DNA of 64,000 nucleotides from Acidobacteriaceae bacterium. GTDB lineage: Bacteria; Acidobacteriota; Terriglobia; Terriglobales; Acidobacteriaceae. The notes below the pieces were generated by a model. The model was not told the DNA's origin and searched no databases. It saw nothing but the letters and a program-made list of their open reading frames with translations. Where the stretch lies: the NCBI GenBank assembly GCA_025462735.1, contig JAOAPC010000021.1, positions 62,001 through 126,000 on the forward strand, written 5' to 3'. A program made the translations under genes and the position numbers. Shown piece after piece: positions 34,530-42,219 of the stretch (position 1 is the first letter of the stretch; every line of letters starts with the position of its first letter).

Positions 34530-35447
34530 GTGGAGACTTTCATTTCAGCGGCAGTTTTTGCGTTCGGGCTGGTCTTTGGCAGCTTTCTGAACGTGTGTAT
34601 CTACCGCATGCCGCGCGGGCTGTCGGTCGTCCGGCCAGGGTCGGCCTGTCCCCACTGCGGGAAGGCAATTCAGTTTTATGACAACGTTCCGGTGGTCAGC
34701 TGGCTGCTGCTGCGTGGGCGCTGCCGGGACTGTGCCGCGCGCATCACTCCGCGGTACTTGATTATTGAGCTGTTGACGGGGTGCGTGTTTCTTCTGTGTT
34801 ACTGGCAGTTTGGTTTCACACTCGCGACCCTCAAATGCGCGATTTTCGGCTTTCTCTTGCTTGGGCTGATTTTTACCGACGCAGAAACTCACTTGTTGCC
34901 GGACAAGATGACTTTGACCGGACTCGCCATTGGGCTGATCTTCAGCTGGTTTGTTCCGGTGAACGATCTATTGTCAGTGCTGTTGCCCGGACTTTGGCAG
35001 ATACCCGTGAGCCCTAATTTTTCCAGCAGATTGTTCTCGTTTATGGATGCCGCCCTGGGCGCAGCAATCGGGGCATCGTTCTTGTATGGCGCAGGCGCTA
35101 TTTATCTCCGCGCGCGCGGCGTCGAGGGTATGGGCTTCGGGGATGTGAAGCTGATAGCAATGATTGGATCATTTGTCGGCCTTCGCCTCACCATCTTGAC
35201 CATCTTCGCGGCTTCGATCGCCGGAACTATTTTCGGGCTATCCACAATGCTCGCAGTGTGGGTCAAGCGAACCGAGCGCCGGAAGCGTGCATTTCATGAG
35301 ACGGGATCCGCCGCCCGCAAACGTGCGTGGACTTCGGCTATGGTCGCACTGCGGCGTTATCAGATGCCGTTTGGGGTTTTCCTCGGCACCATGGGACTGG
35401 GAGCTTTTTTGTTCGGGCAGCGTCTTCTGCGCTGGTACTGGGGCTAG
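34530..35447 (+). CDS. Prepilin peptidase/N-methyltransferase (A24)
   Basis: 305-residue membrane aspartic protease that cleaves type IV prepilin or type II pseudopilin leaders and methylates the new N-terminus. N-terminal methylase part with the two zinc-binding CxxC pairs (CPHCGKA and CRDCAAR). Protease aspartates in FTDAETHLLPD and GFGDVKLI. GTG start with GGAG five bases upstream. No pilin genes are in the window, so the enzyme serves loci elsewhere. Confidence 0.93.
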   Translation: METFISAAVFAFGLVFGSFLNVCIYRMPRGLSVVRPGSACPHCGKAIQFYDNVPVVSWLLLRGRCRDCAARITPRYLIIELLTGCVFLLCYWQFGFTLATLKCAIFGFLLLGLIFTDAETHLLPDKMTLTGLAIGLIFSWFVPVNDLLSVLLPGLWQIPVSPNFSSRLFSFMDAALGAAIGASFLYGAGAIYLRARGVEGMGFGDVKLIAMIGSFVGLRLTILTIFAASIAGTIFGLSTMLAVWVKRTERRKRAFHETGSAARKRAWTSAMVALRRYQMPFGVFLGTMGLGAFLFGQRLLRWYWG

Positions 35448-35509
35448 ATATAAGTGCCACATCGCAGCTGACTTTGAAACGCCGTAAACGGAACAGAATG
35501 GAGAACATT

Positions 35510-36124
35510 ATGAAACGAGTCGTTCTTGGTTCAATGGCAGCAATCTTCTTCATGATTGCGTTGAGCGCGATCGCCGGAGCACAAGCACAGTCTGCTTCGC
35601 TTGGAGACTACGCCAGATCAGTCAAGAAAAACAAACCTCAGGCCACAAAAGCGCCTGCCAAGGTATTCGACAATGACAATCTCCCTTCCGCAACCATCAG
35701 CGTAGTAGGCGCGCCCGCACCGGCAGCCACAGACGCCGCGAAGGACAACAAAGACAACAAGCAGCCGGATGCGAAAGCCGACGACAAAACCGCTGTTCCC
35801 ACTCCAAAAGCCGACGAAAAGGCGGAGAAGAAAGCGGTAACCGAAATTAAGCCCGGCCAGTCACCTGAGGAACGGCAAAAAGCTTACGACGGCTGGAAGT
35901 CGCGCATCGCCGATCAGAAGAAGAAGGTTGACGCGCTCGCTCATGACCTCGTTGACTTTCAGCACAACTCCACGCTGGCGCAAGTGAGTGTCTGGCCGGA
36001 GACGCAAAAATATGGGCAGGGCCTTGCCGATAAACAGAAAGCACTGGCCCAGGCGAAAGCGGACCTCAGCGACCTGCAGGAGCAGGCACGAAAAGCCGGA
36101 GTGCCGGCTTCTGTAGCGGAGTGA
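35510..36124 (+). CDS. Hypothetical exported protein with Lys/Ala-rich linker
   Basis: 204 residues. The ATG at 35510 has GGAGA six bases upstream; it opens a clear signal peptide (KRVVLGSMAAIFFMIALSA to GAQAQS). The mature protein has a low-complexity Ala/Asp/Lys/Pro section (about 50-115) and a C-terminal coiled-coil-like domain from about 120 (EERQKAYDGWKSRIADQKKKVDALAHDLVD). Periplasmic; no recognised family. Convergent with the DinB-like gene, only three bases between stops. Confidence 0.75.
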   Translation: MKRVVLGSMAAIFFMIALSAIAGAQAQSASLGDYARSVKKNKPQATKAPAKVFDNDNLPSATISVVGAPAPAATDAAKDNKDNKQPDAKADDKTAVPTPKADEKAEKKAVTEIKPGQSPEERQKAYDGWKSRIADQKKKVDALAHDLVDFQHNSTLAQVSVWPETQKYGQGLADKQKALAQAKADLSDLQEQARKAGVPASVAE

Positions 36125-36127
36125 AGT

Positions 36128-36670
36128 TCAACGCGATTCTCTGAGCCTGGTAATCTGGCGCGCGTGGTGTTTCCCATGCACCCAGTGGAATTTCCGCCAT
36201 TCGCTCGCGGTCATCGGCCCCAGAATCGGATGATCGGCGATCGGCTCACCCCGGCCGAATCGGGAATCGCATTCGGAAATTACGCTTTCCATCCGTCTGA
36301 TGTTTTCAAAAATTTCCGCGGTCAGTTGGGAAACGGGAGTGCCGCGAGGAAGCACGGGCCCCGGCGACTTGCGGCCAGGCGGGAAAAATCCCAGCCAGAG
36401 GATTCCACGGCGCTGCCAGCGCTTGCTGCTTCGGTCCGGGCTTGCTCCCGATTTTCCGGATGCCAGACAGCGCTCGCAGTTTTTGATGGTGCCGCGGTAG
36501 GTCAAATTCAGGTGGTCCAATATTTCTGCTGAACTCCATTTGCCCTCAGGATGGCGCGCCAGATCTTCGGCCGACATACCGTCGATCGCGGCTGCGAGCC
36601 GGTCCCGCAATTCAGACAGTTTTGAGGTCACGTCTAGTAGAATGCTCTCCAGCAATTCCAATCGCAACAT
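36128..36670 (-). CDS. DinB-like (DUF1569-type) four-helix protein
   Basis: 180 residues from the ATG at 36670 (MLRLELLESILL). DinB/YfiT-fold putative metal-dependent enzyme or thiol transferase. The three-histidine metal site can be placed in LDHLNLT and in HWVHGKHHARQI near the C-terminus. Function within the fold varies and cannot be given. The start is only 25 bases from the start of the divergent lipoprotein gene, so their control regions overlap each other's coding sequence. Confidence 0.8.
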   Translation of the reverse strand: MLRLELLESILLDVTSKLSELRDRLAAAIDGMSAEDLARHPEGKWSSAEILDHLNLTYRGTIKNCERCLASGKSGASPDRSSKRWQRRGILWLGFFPPGRKSPGPVLPRGTPVSQLTAEIFENIRRMESVISECDSRFGRGEPIADHPILGPMTASEWRKFHWVHGKHHARQITRLRESR

Positions 36671-36695
36671 TTCTTTTCCGACAAAGGGGCGCCCT

Positions 36696-37280
36696 ATGAA
36701 GAGACTGGCGTTGATTTTGCTGTCGCTCGCTGTCGTTTCCGGATGTACCTCCCCGGCAAACCAGGAGGAGCACAAGCCGCAACCGCCGGAGGCTATCACC
36801 GGTCGCAGTGCTTTTCAACGGCTCTACGTATCTGCCCACGGTTGGGCCGGCGATGCCAAGCCTTATCAGTTGCAGTCGCAGGTGTTTGGCGACAACAAAG
36901 GGACCGACGGAAAAGCTCCTATATGGCGTGCATCATTTGGCTCGACAACGCAGCACAGTTCTAAACCTTACATGTGGTCCGGAGTCGATTCGCCCGACGC
37001 ACCCTCGCGCGGCGTTTCGCCGGGAGCGCAGGACAACTACTCGCCCAACAATGCCTTCGACGTGAATTTCCTCAAGATTGACTCCGATAAAGCTTATGAA
37101 GTCGCCCAAAAACATGGCGGCGACAAGATGGCAGGTACTCCCGTCATTTATCTGCTTGAATGGGCTGCCGGCGAGAACAAGCTCGTCTGGCACGTTATTT
37201 ACGGTCCTAGCCGAAATGACGCCAAGCTGGTCGTAGACGTGGACGCAACTACCGGAGAATTCATCCGTAAAGAAAAGTGA
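36696..37280 (+). CDS. Hypothetical lipoprotein with PepSY-like C-terminus
   Basis: 194 residues. ATG at 36696 after AAGGGGC; signal peptide with good lipobox VSGC at residue 17. A beta-rich body follows, then a C-terminal part (YEVAQKHGGDK ... VIYLLEWAAGENKLVWHVIYG ... LVVDVDATTGEFIRKEK) resembling PepSY-type domains. Located in the outer or inner membrane periphery. Function unknown. Confidence 0.72.
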   Translation: MKRLALILLSLAVVSGCTSPANQEEHKPQPPEAITGRSAFQRLYVSAHGWAGDAKPYQLQSQVFGDNKGTDGKAPIWRASFGSTTQHSSKPYMWSGVDSPDAPSRGVSPGAQDNYSPNNAFDVNFLKIDSDKAYEVAQKHGGDKMAGTPVIYLLEWAAGENKLVWHVIYGPSRNDAKLVVDVDATTGEFIRKEK

Positions 37281-37315
37281 TCCGTGGAAATCGGCGGGGA
37301 TCGAATGCTTCAGGT

Positions 37316-38956
37316 CTACGAGGTCTTTCGCTTAAATACAAAAACTACCGAGTTCGAGCGCGGTTGATAATTCTTGGCATCGTCGCCCCAGCGGTAATCG
37401 GTCTGCGTTGCGTGTATATCGGCAACCCCGGTTAGGTCGTAGCGATCGTGAACATACTTTTGCGCCCAGGACAGAAGAAGCCCTTCTGAGTGGTCGTGCG
37501 GCAACCATGATGCCCGCACATTGACCCAGACCAAAGTTTCGGGGCGGGCCGCTTCAATTTCGCTGATCATCTGTTGTTGCATTTTCAGCGCGTATTTCTG
37601 TTCTTCCATTAGTCCGTACGTATATATGTAGCCGGTCGCAGAATGCCGGTGTGCATAAAAATAAATTTCCGGTTCTGAGCCAAGTACCACAATGCTGGCA
37701 TTCTCGGAAGTGCGCTGGCGGATGTAGTCAGCCACGGGAATTGCTTCAGGGAATGGGTTACCTCCGTAAAGCTTGCGGCTCGTGGCAATCGGATTATCTT
37801 GCAGAAAGAAATCCTTCTGTCGGGAAAAGCACCATCCCAGCGCAATGATGAAAAGAATCGCTGGCGCGTAATACAAGGTTCTGGTTTGTTGACGCAGGCT
37901 GAGGATTTTCATCCCCGAGCTAACCGCAATGCCCGCCAAAACCGAGACCGCGGGAAGCATAAGGATAAAGTAGTGCTCTCGGAAAAGAAGGCTCGGGCAG
38001 ACGGCCAGAAAAGAAAAGAGTAAGAAGCCCAGTGCAAAAGGAGATTGCGGGCGCATCTCCTCGTCCCAGACGCATGCGGTTACGCCCAGAGCGGCAATAA
38101 TCCATAGCCAGACGCCGGGCCCCATAATCGCCGGGAACATCGTTACCAACAGGTGAGCGCCTTCACTCAGACCCCAATTGATCGCGTACTGAGATGCGTA
38201 AGAAATTGTCCAGAACCAAAATGTGCCGAACACTCCGGCACGCCACAACATGAGGCAGGTAAGCGCGAACGGAAGCGCGGCGCCCCCCAATAACGCTCCG
38301 AGTTTTTTCCCCACAGCCCGCCATTCAACTCCGTGCTCCCGTTCCGTGCGCAGTAAATACAGCGCGCCAAAAATCACAAACAGCAACCCCGGCTGTTTCA
38401 TCACAAAGGCTGATCCCAAAAACACTCCGCTTCCAAAGAACAGCCAGAGACGTTCTTTGTCGAGCGCTTCGAGCAGCAGCAACACTCCTGCCATTGCCAT
38501 CAGGACCACAAAGTGAGTTGCATGTCCGCAAAAGCCCAGCACTGACGGACTCACCGAGAGCAACGCATAACTGGCGCCAGCTACCACGCCAGCCGTCGGC
38601 CCAGCAAGTCGCAATGCAAGCAAAAATACCAGGAACACGGTCACCGAACTGACCAACAGCAGTCCAAGATGAACTCCCGCCGGAGTCTGGCCAAACACCG
38701 CCAGAATTACCGCATAGGCTGCATACGTACCCGGCAGCTTCATGTTGTAGGCCAGCTTGTAGGGCGGAATTCCCTGCAACATAAGCTGACCCGCATAGGC
38801 ATATTCGCCTTCATCGCGTTCGAGAGGAATATTGCGCAGGTGGAAGCGAATGGCGCAGTTCAGAACCAGAACAAGCGTGATCAGCGCATAAGCAATGTAA
38901 CGGGACTTTGTGAGCGTTTGTGCGTCGGAGTAGTCGATATTCTCACTTTTTTCCAC
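37316..38956 (-). CDS. GT-C family (ArnT/PMT-like, GT39) glycosyltransferase
   Basis: About 546 residues, polytopic membrane enzyme using polyprenyl-phosphate sugar donors. First TM helix followed by the periplasmic acidic catalytic loop LERDEGEYAYAGQLML, then many TM segments and a soluble C-terminal part (residues 400-546). The GTG at 38956 lies 13 bases after the upstream gene's stop and is preferred; a TTG at 39007 would overlap that gene. Pairs with the next GT39-like gene as an operon. Acceptor (lipid, glycan or protein) unknown. Confidence 0.82.
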   Translation of the reverse strand: MEKSENIDYSDAQTLTKSRYIAYALITLVLVLNCAIRFHLRNIPLERDEGEYAYAGQLMLQGIPPYKLAYNMKLPGTYAAYAVILAVFGQTPAGVHLGLLLVSSVTVFLVFLLALRLAGPTAGVVAGASYALLSVSPSVLGFCGHATHFVVLMAMAGVLLLLEALDKERLWLFFGSGVFLGSAFVMKQPGLLFVIFGALYLLRTEREHGVEWRAVGKKLGALLGGAALPFALTCLMLWRAGVFGTFWFWTISYASQYAINWGLSEGAHLLVTMFPAIMGPGVWLWIIAALGVTACVWDEEMRPQSPFALGFLLFSFLAVCPSLLFREHYFILMLPAVSVLAGIAVSSGMKILSLRQQTRTLYYAPAILFIIALGWCFSRQKDFFLQDNPIATSRKLYGGNPFPEAIPVADYIRQRTSENASIVVLGSEPEIYFYAHRHSATGYIYTYGLMEEQKYALKMQQQMISEIEAARPETLVWVNVRASWLPHDHSEGLLLSWAQKYVHDRYDLTGVADIHATQTDYRWGDDAKNYQPRSNSVVFVFKRKTS

Positions 38957-38969
38957 GCTTATTTCACAG

Positions 38970-40724
38970 TCACTTCGGGGCAGTTTTCGGAGCGTGCAAG
39001 CCTCCAAATGCTATTCGTCGCGCCAGCGGCATGCTGAGCCGGAAGACGTAATAGCGTTCGGTCTCACTGGGACCGAACGCAAAGGGCAAAGGACCATAAA
39101 AAGATGAGTAGAAGGCCGCGCCGCTTCGCCACCGCATGGTGGAAAGTGGTTGGGGAAGCTTTATCTGCAGCACGTTGGTTGAGGCAACGAACTGCGCCGT
39201 AGGCATTCGATATGCGTCCGCATTGTTCTCCGGAACAACCAGCACGTCGCCGCGTTGCATGCCCGTCCTCAGAAAATCCACCGGGTGTTCGCCCAGAAGC
39301 TGCATGTAGTACTGGAATCCCCAATGTCCCTGAAACCATACCGTGCCCGGCTGATTCTCGGTTTGCTGATGAATGAACACCGCCGCCTGCTCAGCCGAGT
39401 TCGCCCAATCGGCGTCGGCCTTGGCCAGCCAGAATGAGACCACGCCTGAGAGAACTAAGGCGAGCGCAACCTTCCGTTGCAGCTGCGGTATGCAATCAAA
39501 ATCAAGTTGGTCCAGGCGTCGCGCCATCAAAATGCCGGCTGCTGGAATCAGTGGCAGTATGGATCTGGCATTGATGGTCCAGTTTACAAATGCAGTAAAA
39601 ATGAAAGTCCCCAACACCCACAAGCCGAGGAAAAGCGAATCCGGATCACGCCACTTCCGAAGCTCTGAACCAGCGATCCACAAAACCGCAAACCCTGCCG
39701 CGATGGCGAGCGCCAGTTGAACGCCGGTCGTGATCGAGTGGGTATTAAGCGATTCGCGTATTACCTGCTCTGCATAAGGCCCAAAACCCACCCAGCCCCG
39801 CATGAGTGCGAAACCACACAACCCGCCGAACAACAGTCCGATGGCTAGCTTACGCCAGCTCCAGAGAAATGGGGCCAGAAGCAGCGCCGATAGAGTGCAG
39901 CCTCCCGCAAAGCTGATGCCGATCAATGCGCTCGTGACCGGAGAAGCCTTGCCATTGATCACCCGTTCGGTCTGCGCCCAATCCAGCGCATCGGAAAACA
40001 TCGCATGCCCATATAAAATTGCCGTCCACAGCTGATACGCGGCCAGCAAAACGACTGGCACAACAAAATACGCCGCCCACCATCCCAAGCGACGCTTCCG
40101 CGCCAGCGAATACGCGAGCAGTAGAGGCACCAGGCAAATGCCAAAATACTTCGTGAGCGCGCCGAGTGTCAGCAACAGACTTGATGCCGCCAGGTACGCA
40201 GGCTTGCCATCGTCCAGGCCTTCCATCCAAAGGACCGCGGCCCAGACCCAAAATGCCAACATCATGACGTCGCACATCAAGCTGCTGGCAGAAACCAGCA
40301 CTCCCGGTGTCAGCAGCGCTGCCACGGTGGCGACCAGCGGCGATTTTGTGAAACGCAGACTCAATCGGTAGGTGCCTAGCACCAATGCCAGGGCCGGAAG
40401 AAGAAATCCCAGATGCAGAGCCCGCTCGGACCATCCTGCAATCGAACCGATAGCAGCCAGGTAGTAGCAGGCCAGTGGCGGATTCTTAGTGATCTCCGAC
40501 ATAGGTTCGGAGAAGTTGTCCCATACGACCTGGAAACCATATGGATCGAGGGGATGCTTTACGATCTGCTGCCCCGCCCACACAAATAACGGATCATCCA
40601 CGTGGAATGCCCGGCCAGAGAACGGAAGCAGGCAGAGCAATGTGACCGCGGCCAATAAAAAATAGGAGTGCCTGTTTGACCAGCGTGCCAGGAAAGAATT
40701 CTTCGTCTCAGAAGAGCTGTTCAT
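38970..40724 (-). CDS. GT-C family (GT39-like) glycosyltransferase
   Basis: 584-residue polytopic membrane protein. Short cytosolic N-terminus, TM 1 at about 17-35, then the catalytic-type loop FHVDDPLFVWAGQQIV with an Asp-Asp pair, and at least ten more TM helices; soluble C-terminal region. Same family as its downstream neighbour but only distantly similar. ATG at 40724 is used, with a GTG one codon earlier. Envelope glycan role inferred. Confidence 0.8.
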   Translation of the reverse strand: MNSSSETKNSFLARWSNRHSYFLLAAVTLLCLLPFSGRAFHVDDPLFVWAGQQIVKHPLDPYGFQVVWDNFSEPMSEITKNPPLACYYLAAIGSIAGWSERALHLGFLLPALALVLGTYRLSLRFTKSPLVATVAALLTPGVLVSASSLMCDVMMLAFWVWAAVLWMEGLDDGKPAYLAASSLLLTLGALTKYFGICLVPLLLAYSLARKRRLGWWAAYFVVPVVLLAAYQLWTAILYGHAMFSDALDWAQTERVINGKASPVTSALIGISFAGGCTLSALLLAPFLWSWRKLAIGLLFGGLCGFALMRGWVGFGPYAEQVIRESLNTHSITTGVQLALAIAAGFAVLWIAGSELRKWRDPDSLFLGLWVLGTFIFTAFVNWTINARSILPLIPAAGILMARRLDQLDFDCIPQLQRKVALALVLSGVVSFWLAKADADWANSAEQAAVFIHQQTENQPGTVWFQGHWGFQYYMQLLGEHPVDFLRTGMQRGDVLVVPENNADAYRMPTAQFVASTNVLQIKLPQPLSTMRWRSGAAFYSSFYGPLPFAFGPSETERYYVFRLSMPLARRIAFGGLHAPKTAPK

Positions 40725-40877
40725 CACTAGTTATGTGGCTATGGGAGAAACACTGTTTCGCTGTATATAACTGACTCTACAGTAAAAAAGTTCTGCCCAA
40801 GACCACAAGTGACCTGCCAGATGCACGGAAGTAATACGGAAGATGGCTCGTCACGCGAAGGTTTTCTCGCGGGCCGA

Positions 40878-41309
40878 TTAACGCTGCGTGACAACAGCAC
40901 ACTGCTGATCAAAGACGCGCTTCAGTTCAGTTGCGATGTCGGCGGCATCGCGGTGCTCGATGTCACTACGCTGCATCATGTGCACCAGCTTTCCATCTCT
41001 AAAAAGCGCCAGTGAAGGCGAAGATGGCGGGTATCCAGTAAAGTACGAGCGAGCCCGCTCTGTGGCCTCCATGTCTTGGCCGGCAAACACGCTGAAAGCC
41101 CGATCGGGACGAGAAGAGTTCTGCAAGGCCTCGCGCAGGGCCGGACGCATACGTCCTGCGGCGCAACCGCAAATCGAATTCACGATGACCAGAGTTGTCC
41201 CCTGCTGAGACTGCATTTCGCGGTCAACATCGTTAGCGGTCTTCAGTTCCTCGACGCCCATCCGAGTAAGCTCTTCGCGCATGGGAATTACCATCAGTTC
41301 CGGATACAT
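40878..41309 (-). CDS. Bacilliredoxin (BrxA/BrxB, YphP family)
   Basis: 143-residue thioredoxin-fold protein that removes bacillithiol or similar thiols from oxidised proteins. The family hallmark CGC is present at C47-G-C49 in NSICGCAAGRMRP, along with PSSPSLALFRDGKLVHMMQR. In organisms outside Bacillota the thiol partner may differ. Monocistronic and divergent from rsmE. Confidence 0.93.
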   Translation of the reverse strand: MYPELMVIPMREELTRMGVEELKTANDVDREMQSQQGTTLVIVNSICGCAAGRMRPALREALQNSSRPDRAFSVFAGQDMEATERARSYFTGYPPSSPSLALFRDGKLVHMMQRSDIEHRDAADIATELKRVFDQQCAVVTQR

Positions 41310-41462
41310 TCTTCACCCCGGGCCAAGCTTGGCCTCCATCCATTCTACAATTTTTGCGATCAACAATCTCATATGACAAATTCGTGCGCGATTGGGACGG
41401 GTCGCATAGCAAGTTGCACCCCAGTTCTCTTGATTGCGCCACGCTGAATTAGACTTGCGGAA

Positions 41463-42179
41463 ATGACCCGACGCCGCTGGATCGCTGATGAAATTACCGG
41501 AAACCGCGCCGCTCTCACCGGCGATCACGCCCGTCATCTTGCGCAGGTGCTCCGCGCCGAGGTGGGACAGGAATTCGACATCTCAACCGGTGCTGACGTA
41601 CGCCGTGGCAGAATTGCAACCATTCGTCCGGAGCGCGTGGAATTTGAATTGGGAGAGACGGTCACCCAATCCGATCAACCCGATATTACTGTCGCGATTT
41701 CGATTTTCAAATTCGACCGCATGGAATGGGCAATCGAGAAATGCACCGAACTTGGCGTCGCCAGGATCGTTCCGGTGATTGCGGCCCGCACCGAACCCCA
41801 TCTCGCTACGTCTGCTACGAAGCGTGCCGAACGCTGGCGCCGAATTGCGAATCAAGCCTCAGAACAATCACGGCGACCTTCCGCGCCGGAGATCTCCGAA
41901 CCCATAAAGTTCAAAGAACTGCCTGAAATGCCCGGCGAGACAAGAATCGTCTTGTCGGAAACGGAGCAGAAGCTGATGCTCAAGGATGCCGTCCCACAGC
42001 AATCCCACTCGGTCCTGCTGGCATTCGGCCCGGAAGGCGGCTGGAAGGAACAAGAGCTCGAGTCTTTTCGCGAAGCTGGCTGGGTGCCTGCATCCTTGGG
42101 GGGCACAGTTCTTCGCTCCGAGACAGCCGTGATTGCAGCGGTGGCCGTCGCCGCGTCCATTCTTCAGAAACCGGAGTAA
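41463..42179 (+). CDS. rsmE: 16S rRNA m3U1498 methyltransferase
   Basis: 238-residue SPOUT-class methyltransferase with an N-terminal PUA-like domain (RRWIADEITGNRAALTGDHARHLAQVLR) and knot-forming SAM motifs AFGPEGGWKEQELE and LGGTVLRSETAVIAAVAV. Normal length. The helicase gene starts 40 bases after its stop. Confidence 0.95.
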   Translation: MTRRRWIADEITGNRAALTGDHARHLAQVLRAEVGQEFDISTGADVRRGRIATIRPERVEFELGETVTQSDQPDITVAISIFKFDRMEWAIEKCTELGVARIVPVIAARTEPHLATSATKRAERWRRIANQASEQSRRPSAPEISEPIKFKELPEMPGETRIVLSETEQKLMLKDAVPQQSHSVLLAFGPEGGWKEQELESFREAGWVPASLGGTVLRSETAVIAAVAVAASILQKPE

Positions 42180-42219
42180 GCCGACCACTGCACAGCCATC
42201 TCTGCTATTCTCCTGCTCA

